A stretch of 64,000 nucleotides of DNA from positions 52,433-116,432 of the forward strand of contig CAYSEW010000006.1 in the NCBI GenBank assembly GCA_964430245.1. The letters run 5' to 3'. The notes beneath the pieces were generated by a model. The model was not told where the DNA came from, searched no databases, and worked only from the letters and a program-made list of their open reading frames with translations. The position numbers and the translations under genes are program-made. Source of the stretch: CAYSEW01 sp964430245 (GTDB lineage Bacteria > Bacteroidota > Bacteroidia > Flavobacteriales_D > Parvicellaceae). Shown one piece after another: positions 51,688 through 59,678 of the stretch (within the stretch, counting starts at the first letter, position 1; each line of letters begins with the position of its first letter).

Positions 51688-52769
51688 GGAACTTTATTTT
51701 TAGGATTAAGGTTGAATCTCAATGAAAAAACATTGCTGTATAAAGCAACTGAGGCATCTCCTATATCAGTAAGAGCATAATCTATGGCAATCCCTTTAAT
51801 TTGAATACCAAGACCAATGTTTGGCTGAATTGTCGTTACCCTTTTACCAGTGATCTCTGTGACTTTTTGGATATTTCCAACACCTCCTCTAATAAAGATT
51901 ATGTTTCTGTAATTCAATTCAATACCCATATGGGGGTCAATTGAAAAAGGGGCTGATGAAATCAATACATTTCTCATACCATCAGTAGTAATATCAGTAT
52001 TTATTTCAGTTAATAGAGAGAATTTATCTCCAAAGGAAAACTGTTTTGAAGCTGCAAGTATTAACCTAGGCATTGTGATTTCAATACTATTTTCGGGTAT
52101 TTCATTATCTGTTATTAGAAAAGTTTCGATCATTTCCTCTGATAGATTATAACTCCAGGCATTGAATGTAGAAGTAACATCTCTTGCAATAGCAGCAAAT
52201 CTCCATGAGTTGTAATGGTAAGCAGCAGAAAAATCAACACCAAAACCCCATGATTGAGCAAAATCACCTACTTTTCTATGAATGACCTTTGCCGTACCAC
52301 CAAGGCGTAAACCGGAGTTTAATTTTTTAGCATAGCTGAATAAAAATGCCATATCGGCTGCACTGAAATAAGAGATTCTGTCATAATTAATATTTCCTTG
52401 TGCGTCTATAAGATCTGTTGTGTTGGGGATATTATCAACTCCAAACCTAATAAAGGAAACTCCAAATGCACTTGAGGAATCTATCTTCTTAGCAATTCCA
52501 CCATAATCATATTTAGCAATTCCTGCAAAATACTCGGCATGCATTAAGCCTATTTGCATATCAGATTTAATAGAACACAAACCAGTTGGATTCCAAAAAC
52601 CAGCAGTAACATCATCAGATGAAGCAATAATTGAATTTGACATTCCTAATGCTCTTGCGCCAACACCAATATTTAAGAACTCATTACTGTATTTAGGTGT
52701 GCTAGCATTGTTTTGTGGAAAAAACGTGTGCGAAACAATAATCAATAATATTCCTAATATAGCTCTCAT
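51684..52769 (-). CDS. PorV/PorQ-family outer membrane protein (PorV2-like)
   Basis: A 361-residue protein with signal peptide, then NEFLNIGVGARALGMSNSIIASSDDVTAGFWNPTGLCSI. This opening is the hallmark of the PorV/PorQ (UPF0164) family of 14-strand outer membrane barrels. The rest is beta-rich and ends in strand-like SNVFSLRFNL. PorV binds the sorting domains of T9SS cargo and brings them to the sortase PorU. The downstream C25 peptidase begins on the stop codon of this gene, so the pair is made together. The canonical porV gene may be elsewhere; which copy this is cannot be settled from one window. Confidence 0.85.
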   Translation of the reverse strand: MRAILGILLIIVSHTFFPQNNASTPKYSNEFLNIGVGARALGMSNSIIASSDDVTAGFWNPTGLCSIKSDMQIGLMHAEYFAGIAKYDYGGIAKKIDSSSAFGVSFIRFGVDNIPNTTDLIDAQGNINYDRISYFSAADMAFLFSYAKKLNSGLRLGGTAKVIHRKVGDFAQSWGFGVDFSAAYHYNSWRFAAIARDVTSTFNAWSYNLSEEMIETFLITDNEIPENSIEITMPRLILAASKQFSFGDKFSLLTEINTDITTDGMRNVLISSAPFSIDPHMGIELNYRNIIFIRGGVGNIQKVTEITGKRVTTIQPNIGLGIQIKGIAIDYALTDIGDASVALYSNVFSLRFNLNPKNKVP

Positions 52770-52925
52770 ATTATAAAAGTAATGATATTAAAATGAATTT
52801 TAATGTTGTTTTGTATAAACAAAGCCTGTACATATTTAGTTGTTTAAGTCTATTTAATATGTAATAGTATTATGTTTTCTTTATATATATAACTCTAAAA
52901 AATCAATAATATTTGCTTGAATTGT

Positions 52926-52933
52926 TACTTTAG
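52926..52933 (+). promoter_or_regulatory. Possible -7 element of pssA
   Basis: TACTTTAG matches TAnnTTTG with one mismatch, 23 bases before the pssA ATG. The 187-base gap it lies in separates two divergent genes and holds no other gene I can support; on the minus strand a similar TACTTTTA (52781-52774) lies four bases from the PorV-like ATG. Confidence 0.3.
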
Positions 52934-52956
52934 CGATAAACTGAGTAGATAATTTT

Positions 52957-53685
52957 ATGCGAAAGCACATCCCAAACTTTATTACACTACTGAACTTAAC
53001 AGCAGGTGCTTTATCAATTATCAGTATAATTGAAGGTTATATTCTATACGCTTGTTATTTTATAATGGTTGCTTCTGTTTTAGATTTTTTAGATGGTTTT
53101 TTTGCTAAATTATTAAAGGTTCAAAGCGAATTAGGTAAACAATTGGATTCATTTTCAGACCTGGTTTCTTTTGGATTAGCTCCAGCATGTCTTATATATG
53201 TTTTTCTAGGAGAATTACAGTCTCCAGTATTACCTTTTCAGGTTGTGTATCTTAAATTGTTTGTGCTGTTTATTCCTGTTTTTTCTGTATTACGACTTGC
53301 GAAGTTCACATTAGATAATCAACAAAAAAATGAATTTATTGGATTACCAACTCCGGCAAATGCTTTGTTTTTTGCTTCTGCTATTGCTTCCTTGTATAAA
53401 ATGGAGTCCTTGTATAAAATTGCAGCATTAGATTTTTATATGTTAATCATATTAGTAATAGTGTTTTCCCTTCTATTGGTGTCTTCGGTTAAGTTTTTTT
53501 CTTTAAAATTTGAAAATTATAATTGGAATAATAATAAGATCAGATATGTTTTTATTCTTCTATCTGTAATAATAATTATAGGATGTTTTTTAATTGGAAA
53601 CCCGATTGTTTCTATATCAATTATCATACTTTTGTATTTATTCATATCAATACTAAAAAATATATTAAAGAACAATGAAATTTAA
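52957..53685 (+). CDS. pssA: CDP-diacylglycerol-serine O-phosphatidyltransferase (phosphatidylserine synthase)
   Basis: The 242-residue CDP-alcohol phosphatidyltransferase starts KHIPNFITLLNLTAGALSII and has the catalytic motif DFLDGFFAKLLKVQSELGKQLDSFSD with its four aspartates (D-G-x2-A-x9-G-x3-D-x3-D). A lysine stands where most members have arginine. Seven or eight hydrophobic segments follow. The SFGLAPA and LPTPANA stretches are typical of bacterial PssA type II. It makes phosphatidylserine, the precursor of phosphatidylethanolamine. It overlaps purS by 11 bases. Confidence 0.92.
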   Translation: MRKHIPNFITLLNLTAGALSIISIIEGYILYACYFIMVASVLDFLDGFFAKLLKVQSELGKQLDSFSDLVSFGLAPACLIYVFLGELQSPVLPFQVVYLKLFVLFIPVFSVLRLAKFTLDNQQKNEFIGLPTPANALFFASAIASLYKMESLYKIAALDFYMLIILVIVFSLLLVSSVKFFSLKFENYNWNNNKIRYVFILLSVIIIIGCFLIGNPIVSISIIILLYLFISILKNILKNNEI

Positions 53686-53926
53686 AGCAAACATTGATAT
53701 CATGCCTCTTGAAGCATTATTAGATCCACAGGGGAAAGCAGTCTCCAAAAGCATGGGTAATTTAGGATTGGATATTATTACAAATGTAAGGATAGGTAAA
53801 CACATCACATTAGAAGTTGATGCTGAAAGTAAAGATGCTGCTACTCAAAAGGTAAATGAGGCGTGTGATCGCCTATTATGTAATAAGATAATGGAAAGCT
53901 ATACAGTAAATATTAGTGAGCATTAA
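53675..53926 (+). CDS. purS: Phosphoribosylformylglycinamidine synthase subunit PurS
   Basis: An 83-residue protein with the PurS pattern: KFKANIDIMPLEALLDPQGKAVSKSMGNLGLDIITNVRIGKHITLEVDA, ending CDRLLCNKIMESYTVNI. PurS bridges PurQ and small PurL in the purine-synthesis step that makes FGAM. Its presence suggests this organism has the three-part PurSQL enzyme rather than the single large PurL, although PurL and PurQ are not in the window. It starts inside pssA and its end overlaps the convergent glycosyltransferase by 14 bases. Confidence 0.92.
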   Translation: MKFKANIDIMPLEALLDPQGKAVSKSMGNLGLDIITNVRIGKHITLEVDAESKDAATQKVNEACDRLLCNKIMESYTVNISEH

Positions 53927-54929
53927 TTATTTGATCAACTTTATCTAGCACTTGCTGAACTGTTATTTTTTCCATTGATTTTTTTGCACACTCTTTTTGA
54001 TCATTAGATTTGATCTTTCCATAAATACTACAGGGCCTACATGGCATTTTTTCTTTTGGGATCTCTACTATGTTTCCTGTATCATTTAATGGGCCAAACC
54101 CTAAATAATGGTGTGTTGGTCCCCATATAGAGATGACAGGAGTTTGAGTTAAAGATGCAAGATGCATATTTGCACTATCCATACAGATAATTAAAGATAA
54201 ATTGGCAATGATACTTAACTCTTCACCTAGATTATATTTACCTGCAATGCTTTTACAGTGTTTGTGTTTTTTTTCTATTGATTCAAGCTCTTTTATTTCG
54301 TTTTTTCCTCCTAAAAGTAGGATATTTTTATTGGATAAACTTTTGATAAGTTTATCAATTTTTTCATTACCCCATTCTTTGCTTTTATGTGCTGCGTATG
54401 GTGCAATACCTATAGTTGAGGTATGCATGTCTAATTGAATAGGAGGGTTAATTGTATTGAGCAGTTTAAATTCTTTATTTATAGAATAATCTTTAACAAT
54501 AGATGCGAAAGCTTTAGAATACCTTTTAGTTATATGAGTTAGGGGTTGAAATGGAATTTTACCTGTAAGCAATTTCTTTTTTTCTTTTCTGCCTTTATTA
54601 AAGGTAATTGTTTTTACACCTTTTAATTTAAAAAAGAATCTTAGGAGCTTTGTTCTTAAAACATCATGAAGATCCACAACTACATCAATTTTTGTTTCAT
54701 TAGTTATATCAACAACTAATTTTTGAAGGCCAAATACACCTTTATGTTTTTTATTTAGATCTGTATTAATAAAATGAAGTCGATCGTTTTTTTCAAAAAG
54801 AGGCATAAAGTTAGGATTGGTTACTAACCAAATGTTTACCTCCTTGTTTTTATTTAAAATAGATGAGACTACAGGAGAAGTTAACGCCACATCTCCTAAT
54901 GAAGAAAATCTTATTACAGCAATATTCAA
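53913..54929 (-). CDS. Glycosyltransferase family 9 (heptosyltransferase-like, TTG start)
   Basis: The 338-residue GT-B enzyme begins NIAVIRFSSLGDVALTSPVV, the standard opening of ADP-heptose:LPS heptosyltransferases, and has VVDLHDVLRTKLLRF, a nucleotide-sugar region (LLLGGKNEIKELESI), and LIICMDSANMHLASLTQTPVISIWGPTHHYLGFGP near the C-terminus. It most likely adds a heptose or related sugar to the lipid A core in the cytoplasm; the actual donor is not certain. The start must be TTG at 54929, within the DUF4254 stop (TTGA). It is the last gene of the leftward operon that begins at kynU. Confidence 0.9.
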   Translation of the reverse strand: MNIAVIRFSSLGDVALTSPVVSSILNKNKEVNIWLVTNPNFMPLFEKNDRLHFINTDLNKKHKGVFGLQKLVVDITNETKIDVVVDLHDVLRTKLLRFFFKLKGVKTITFNKGRKEKKKLLTGKIPFQPLTHITKRYSKAFASIVKDYSINKEFKLLNTINPPIQLDMHTSTIGIAPYAAHKSKEWGNEKIDKLIKSLSNKNILLLGGKNEIKELESIEKKHKHCKSIAGKYNLGEELSIIANLSLIICMDSANMHLASLTQTPVISIWGPTHHYLGFGPLNDTGNIVEIPKEKMPCRPCSIYGKIKSNDQKECAKKSMEKITVQQVLDKVDQIINAH

Positions 54930-55534
54930 GGTAATTTCTTTTTATAAAGAACGGGATTAAGACTTGAATCATTGTACATTTTCATTTGTCTATAAACCTT
55001 TATCTTTTTGATCCCTTTTTTAAGGTCTTCTAATAATTCATCAAATGATAGTGCTAGGTCTCTTTGCTGTTCTTGAAGAATGGACAATTTATTGTTACAA
55101 TTATTGACATGTTCAATTTGAACGTCTTTTCTTTCAGCTTGCTCTTTCATATGGTAGATTTTTAGACATAGAATAGAGATTCTATCTACTACCCAGCCAG
55201 GACTTTCGGTATTTAATTTGGCATTTTCTTCAGAATCCACATTTTTAAACAATTCGATATAATAGTCATCTATTTTTTCAACAAGGTCTGTCCTTTCTTG
55301 ATTAGAACGATCAATTTTTCGTTTTAATAAAATTCCTTTTTCAGGATCAATATTAGGGTCTCGGATAATATCTTCAAAATGCCATTGTACAGTATCAATC
55401 CAGTTTTTTAAATACATTAAACTTTCTATTGAATTTTCAGAAAATGGGTTGTTGCATGGATGATTAACATTGTCATGAATATGATAATTATTGATGCTTT
55501 TGTTGAATATTTCAATACAGTGATTCGATTTCAT
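54926..55534 (-). CDS. DUF4254 protein
   Basis: A 202-residue mostly helical, charged protein with features of DUF4254: an N-terminal SIESLMYLKNWIDTVQWHFEDIIRDPNIDPEKGILLKRKIDRSNQERTDLVEKID pattern (excerpted) and a LNTESPGWVVDRISILCLKIYHMKEQAER segment. No membrane segment or signal peptide is seen. Proteins of this family sit next to GT9 glycosyltransferases in Bacteroidota, and here too the GT9 gene starts within its stop codon, so a link to LPS-core or polysaccharide synthesis is likely. The biochemical activity is not known to me. It lies 2 bases after the thioesterase gene. Confidence 0.8.
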   Translation of the reverse strand: MKSNHCIEIFNKSINNYHIHDNVNHPCNNPFSENSIESLMYLKNWIDTVQWHFEDIIRDPNIDPEKGILLKRKIDRSNQERTDLVEKIDDYYIELFKNVDSEENAKLNTESPGWVVDRISILCLKIYHMKEQAERKDVQIEHVNNCNNKLSILQEQQRDLALSFDELLEDLKKGIKKIKVYRQMKMYNDSSLNPVLYKKKLP

Positions 55535-55536
55535 TT

Positions 55537-56049
55537 TTATTTATTTGGAAATAATGCAGATTTAAGTTCATTAGCATCTTCTGGTTTCATTCTTCCTGCT
55601 AAGACTAAGCTAAGCTGTTTTCTTCTTAAGGCTGAATCAAATCGCTCTTTTTCTTCTAGACTTTCAGGTATAAGAGCAGGAACATCTATTGGGTTTCTAT
55701 TTTGATCAATAGCAACAAAAACATAAATGGCTTCATTGCATTTTTCTCTTTTACCACTTGATTGTTCAACATAGACATCAACAAAAACTTCCATTGATGA
55801 AGTAAATGCTCTACTTACCTTAGCTTCTAAGGTAACTATTTCACCTGCTAAAATTGGCTTGTCAAATGAAACATTGTTGATAGAAGCAGTTACTACCACT
55901 CGACCACAATGTCTATGTGCAGAAATACTAGCTATTTCATCCATCCAAGCTAATAACCTTCCCCCAAATAATGTATTTAAAGGATTGGTGTCACTTGGAA
56001 GAACCATTTTTGTTTGAACAGCTAAGGATTGATTTGCTTTCTTTTTCAT
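55537..56049 (-). CDS. Acyl-CoA thioesterase (hot-dog fold, ACOT/YciA type)
   Basis: A 170-residue hot-dog protein with KMVLPSDTNPLNTLFGGRLLAWMDEIASISAHRHCGRVVVTASINNVSF (excerpted motifs: N-x-x-x-x-L-F-G-G and the catalytic Asp in MDE), GEIVTLEAKVSRAFTSSMEVFVDVYVE and EAIYVFVAID. It hydrolyses acyl-CoA thioesters, preference unknown. A ~35-residue helical tail extends past the core, common in the Bacteroidota version as I recall it. It lies between an outer membrane protein gene (12 bases upstream) and DUF4254 (2 bases downstream) in the kynurenine/glycan operon; why it is there is unclear. Confidence 0.9.
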   Translation of the reverse strand: MKKKANQSLAVQTKMVLPSDTNPLNTLFGGRLLAWMDEIASISAHRHCGRVVVTASINNVSFDKPILAGEIVTLEAKVSRAFTSSMEVFVDVYVEQSSGKREKCNEAIYVFVAIDQNRNPIDVPALIPESLEEKERFDSALRRKQLSLVLAGRMKPEDANELKSALFPNK

Positions 56050-56061
56050 TCTAATTGGGAT

Positions 56062-56823
56062 TTATTGTTGATCCATAAAGTATTGATCTTGTTTAGCTTT
56101 ATCCCCTGGATTAACATAAACAGGTGGGCAATCGCCTTTAGAAGGACTTCTTAGCCATATAAACCTAAAAGAAAAGACAAGAGGCCTGTAGTAGCTATTA
56201 TAAAGTGAGTACGAAGATCTTCCTTTTTCCCATTCTCTAAAATTTAAAATAGGAGTTTCAACGCTAGGTATAATAAATAATGTTTGGTTGAGCTTTAATC
56301 CAAATCCAAATTTATAATGAAGGGATGCCAAAAGCCTTTTATTAGAAGGGTCAGGAGAGCTTCTTTGCCAAAGTCTAAAATCTAGGTTGACCCCAAGGCT
56401 GTTTTGTAAAAAGGTGCGATCTGACAGTTGAATTAAATTATTGATATTAAAATTCCCTGATAAATAGTTTTGTCGAAATATTTTTTTATTTCCTCTATCT
56501 ATTTCACTTCCACTAAGTCTTTTAAAAGCAATGGAGTAATCCATGTAATTAAAAAAAGCACCACCTTCTGGAAAAATATGGTAGCGACCGAGCTCTAAAT
56601 ATAATCCAATTCTTCCTCTTGGGTTAATGTCAGGATTTTCTTGCCCACCTAACCATTTAATTTTATTTGGCAACATATAGCTGATACCAGGAGAAATGAA
56701 CCACCCACTCATGCTATAAGTCCCATTTAATTCCATTAGCGGTTGATGTTTACGGCCATAAAACTGAGAGGTACTTGTTTTTATGGTAAAAAGTAAAAAG
56801 AGTAAAGTAAGTATTCGATACAT
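56062..56823 (-). CDS. Hypothetical outer membrane protein
   Basis: A 253-residue protein with a signal peptide (ILTLLFLLFTIKTSTS-Q). The mature part is beta-strand-like with alternating aromatics (GGAFFNYMDYSIAFKRL, FLQNSLGVNLDFRLW, LLASLHYKFGFGLKLN, RPLVFSFRFIWLRSP). It ends in a Pro/Asp-rich tail (CPPVYVNPGDKAKQDQYF). This looks like a small outer membrane barrel, but no named family is recognised. It starts on the last base of kmo's stop codon, so it is translationally coupled to a kynurenine-pathway enzyme, possibly only by operon position. Confidence 0.65.
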   Translation of the reverse strand: MYRILTLLFLLFTIKTSTSQFYGRKHQPLMELNGTYSMSGWFISPGISYMLPNKIKWLGGQENPDINPRGRIGLYLELGRYHIFPEGGAFFNYMDYSIAFKRLSGSEIDRGNKKIFRQNYLSGNFNINNLIQLSDRTFLQNSLGVNLDFRLWQRSSPDPSNKRLLASLHYKFGFGLKLNQTLFIIPSVETPILNFREWEKGRSSYSLYNSYYRPLVFSFRFIWLRSPSKGDCPPVYVNPGDKAKQDQYFMDQQ

Positions 56824-58163
56824 TATAAAGAATTCAATATTTTATTTTCAATTTCATCTGATTCCCAAATGCTATCTATATTAGGCGTTTCCATGATCTC
56901 TTTCATGATCTTGTCTTGCTTTTTCCCTACTGCATATGCTTCAGAATAAGGTATGTGGCTAAAAGTGACTTGGCTATACAAAGGCATCCATTTATCCGGA
57001 TGCTTTTCAAAGATATGTGCTTCTATTTTCTTCTGCAAAAGAAATTTAGGATCTGCAACATAATCTCGCATTACATGATAATTATGTAATGATAGATCTT
57101 GTAGAGCATCTCCGTTAGGCTTGTGTGTGGTTTGATATTCATCAAAAATAGCATTCCAGTCTTCCTTATGCTTATTCATTAAATCCCATAAAACCGTACA
57201 ATCTTCAAATCCTGCATTCATCCCTTGTCCGTAAAAAGGAACAGTAGCATGCGCTGCGTCTCCAATCAATGCAGTTTTTCCATAAGTCCATGGAAAACAC
57301 CTTATTATTGCTAATGATGAAAGTGGGTGCTGGTGCCAATTCTCTATTAAGTTTGGCATCATAGAATGAAAGTCTGGGAACACTTCTTTGAAGAAAGTAT
57401 TTATTTGCTCATCGTTTTTTAATTTATTGAAAGCGTATTTGTGACCTTCAAAAGGCATGAATAAAGTGCAAGTAAATGAACCATCTTCATTCGGTAATGC
57501 GATTAGCATAAACCTCCCTCTAGGCCAAATATGTAAAGCATTTTTGTACAATTTATAGGACCCGTCATCATTAGCAGGAAGCAGTAACTCTTTGTACCCA
57601 TCTTCAATGTATTTTTGTTGATAGTTAAATCGATCTAATTTTTGCATGGCATTGTACCTTACTGCTGAAAATGCACCATCAGCAGCAAAAACAAGATCTG
57701 CATTTGCTTCGATAGTTTTCCCTGTATTTTCGTTAAGCATAACAACAGTTCCTTTTTCAAGATCAGCGTTGATACATCTATGATTATAGTGAATTGTAGC
57801 ATTTCCTTTTTCCTCTGCCATTGACATCATTATAGCATTTAAATGCCCTCTTGAAACAGAGTAGATTGCTTGATCTTCCTTTCCATAAGGTTGTTTGGTT
57901 AAATTCCCCTCAAGATCATGCATGACCCTACTATGCATTGGAATAGCAATATCTCTAACTTGCTTTTCAACTCCAGCATTTTTTAAAGCTTTCCATCCCC
58001 TATTAGATAAAGCAAGGTTAATTGATTTTCCAGCTGAGATCTCAGCATTTCGTATGTCCTGCCTTCTTTCATAGATAGTTACTTTATAGCCAGCTTTTGA
58101 TAAGTAAATTGCCCATAAAGATCCAACTAATCCTGCACCTACTATTATTACTTTCTTTTCCAT
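56823..58163 (-). CDS. kmo: Kynurenine 3-monooxygenase
   Basis: The 446-residue FAD monooxygenase starts KVIIVGAGLVGSLWAIYLSKAGYKVTIYERR (FAD-binding, with GxGxxG). It has RGWKALKNAGVEKQV, the conserved YSVSRGHLNAIMM, VFAADGAFSAVRY, GDAAHATVPFYGQGMNAGFEDC (second FAD motif) and a C-terminal membrane-associating part. It hydroxylates kynurenine to 3-hydroxykynurenine in de novo NAD synthesis or tryptophan degradation. The N-terminus overlaps the small membrane protein gene by 16 bases. Upstream in the same operon lies kynU, which takes its product. Confidence 0.95.
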   Translation of the reverse strand: MEKKVIIVGAGLVGSLWAIYLSKAGYKVTIYERRQDIRNAEISAGKSINLALSNRGWKALKNAGVEKQVRDIAIPMHSRVMHDLEGNLTKQPYGKEDQAIYSVSRGHLNAIMMSMAEEKGNATIHYNHRCINADLEKGTVVMLNENTGKTIEANADLVFAADGAFSAVRYNAMQKLDRFNYQQKYIEDGYKELLLPANDDGSYKLYKNALHIWPRGRFMLIALPNEDGSFTCTLFMPFEGHKYAFNKLKNDEQINTFFKEVFPDFHSMMPNLIENWHQHPLSSLAIIRCFPWTYGKTALIGDAAHATVPFYGQGMNAGFEDCTVLWDLMNKHKEDWNAIFDEYQTTHKPNGDALQDLSLHNYHVMRDYVADPKFLLQKKIEAHIFEKHPDKWMPLYSQVTFSHIPYSEAYAVGKKQDKIMKEIMETPNIDSIWESDEIENKILNSL

Positions 58164-58321
58164 TTCTCTTTGTATTTTGAATCAAAAAAAGTACTTCTTT
58201 TTGTTTGCCTCGACTTTCTAGAAACTCTAGCCATTATCCTCCATAGGACAATACCGATTACTAAAACAAAAAATGATTCTAGTAACAACTGTATAATATG
58301 ATTTTCAGTTACTTCAATCAT
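58148..58321 (-). CDS. Small single-pass membrane protein of the kynurenine operon, 57 residues
   Basis: A 57-codon gene that fills the gap between kynU and kmo. The ATG (58321) overlaps the end of kynU by 8 bases, and the stop (TAA TAA TAG in series) lies 16 bases inside kmo. The protein has an acidic N-terminus (MIEVTENH), one membrane segment (IIQLLLESFFVLVIGIVLWRI, 9-29) and a strongly basic tail (ARVSRKSRQTKRSTFFDSKYKEKWKRK) that should be cytoplasmic. The interlocked overlaps, the membrane-plus-basic-tail layout, and the otherwise unexplained 150-base gap in a tight operon support a real gene. No family recognised. It might anchor or recruit Kmo at the membrane (inference). Confidence 0.65.
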   Translation of the reverse strand: MIEVTENHIIQLLLESFFVLVIGIVLWRIMARVSRKSRQTKRSTFFDSKYKEKWKRK

Positions 58322-59594
58322 TCATAGATTTTTCTAAAATTTTACCAAATAAATAGGTGTCTTCGAATGAATTATATAATGGAACAGGAGCAATTCTTAT
58401 TACATTAGGCTCTCTCCAATCTGTAACAACTCCTTCTTTAGATAATTTTTCGAATAGTGACTTTCCTTTTCCATGCGCTATAATTGAAAGCTGACATCCT
58501 CTTTTTTCAGGAATTGAAGGAGTGATAATCTCTAGGTTAAAATCTGGATTTCTTTTATTTATGTCCTGAATAATAAATTCTTGATATGATGTTAGCTTTT
58601 CACTTTTATTCCTAAGGTTTTCCATTCCTGCTTCAATAAAAATATCTAATGATGCTAAATGGGCAGCCATTGAAAGAACAGGAGCATTACTTAATTGCCA
58701 TGCTTCTGCAGTTTTCATAGGCTTGAACTCATCAGGCATTTGAAACCTATCACTTTTGTCATGACCCCACCATCCTGCAAATCGTTTTAGTTCAGTGTTT
58801 TGAACATGCTTTTCATGAATAAATAGTCCACTAACTCCTCCTGGGCCAGAATTCAAATATTTATAGCCACACCATGCAGCAAAATCTACATTCCATTCAT
58901 GTAATTTTAAGAGAATATTGCCTGTTGCATGAGCAAGGTCAAATCCAACTTTTGCATTAACTTCATGACCAGCTTCAGTGATCTTTTTCATTGGAAATAC
59001 TTGCCCTGTGAAATAATTAACGCCACCAATCATTACCATGGCTAATGAATCGCCATGCTCTTTAATCTTTTGAATGATATCCTCTTCTCTTATAGTGTGT
59101 TCACCATTTCTAGGGCCAACTTCAATAATTGCATTTTTTGGATCAAAGCCATGGAATTTCACTTGACTTTGAAGGGCATACTGATCACTTGGAAATGCTT
59201 TTTTTTCACAGATAATTTTATACTTTTTACTTGTTGGCTGATAAAAGGATACCATTAACAAGTGCAAATTGGTGGTTAGGCTATGTGTAATCACTACTTC
59301 ATTTGATTGAGCACCAACAATTGTAGCTGCTTTATCTGTAAGGAATTCATGATAAGGCATCCAAGGGTTTTTAGCATGAAAATGACCTTCTACACCCCAT
59401 TTCGCCCAATCTTCAAGTTCTTGATTAATATAATCTTTAGCTGAAATTGGTTGTAGACCAAGTGAGTTCCCAGTAAAATAAATGATTTTCTTATTTAAGA
59501 ATGTAGGAAAATGAAAAAGATCACGGAATTTTTTTAAAGGATCTTTTTCATCAAGTTCTTCGGCAAACTTTAAAGTATTCTCCCAATTATTCAA
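58314..59594 (-). CDS. kynU: Kynureninase (TTG start)
   Basis: The 426-residue PLP enzyme has ENTLKFAEELDEKDPLKKFRDLFHFP at the N-terminus, YFTGNSLGLQP, ALTTNLH-type HSLTTNLHLLMVSFY, the Schiff-base region FAAWCGYKYLNSGPGGVSGLFIHEK, and a C-terminal RIAPVPLYNSFEDT. It cleaves 3-hydroxykynurenine to 3-hydroxyanthranilate and alanine. An in-frame TAA stands four codons upstream of TTG 59594, and no ATG lies in that interval, so TTG is the start. It heads a seven-gene leftward operon reaching the GT9 gene at 53.9 kb. Together with kmo it gives the middle steps of the eukaryote-like NAD pathway. Confidence 0.95.
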   Translation of the reverse strand: MNNWENTLKFAEELDEKDPLKKFRDLFHFPTFLNKKIIYFTGNSLGLQPISAKDYINQELEDWAKWGVEGHFHAKNPWMPYHEFLTDKAATIVGAQSNEVVITHSLTTNLHLLMVSFYQPTSKKYKIICEKKAFPSDQYALQSQVKFHGFDPKNAIIEVGPRNGEHTIREEDIIQKIKEHGDSLAMVMIGGVNYFTGQVFPMKKITEAGHEVNAKVGFDLAHATGNILLKLHEWNVDFAAWCGYKYLNSGPGGVSGLFIHEKHVQNTELKRFAGWWGHDKSDRFQMPDEFKPMKTAEAWQLSNAPVLSMAAHLASLDIFIEAGMENLRNKSEKLTSYQEFIIQDINKRNPDFNLEIITPSIPEKRGCQLSIIAHGKGKSLFEKLSKEGVVTDWREPNVIRIAPVPLYNSFEDTYLFGKILEKSMND

Positions 59595-59678
59595 AGCCTT
59601 TATTTTTTAATAATTTTTGTTCTTATTTTGCAGTGCAAATATAACCTAATTAATTATTGAAGTTTAAATTGTTTAATA

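Noticed and set aside
52791..52865. Short frame of 23 codons on the + strand in the porV2-pssA gap
   Set aside because: No ribosome site, no recognisable feature and very short; expected by chance in A/T-rich DNA.
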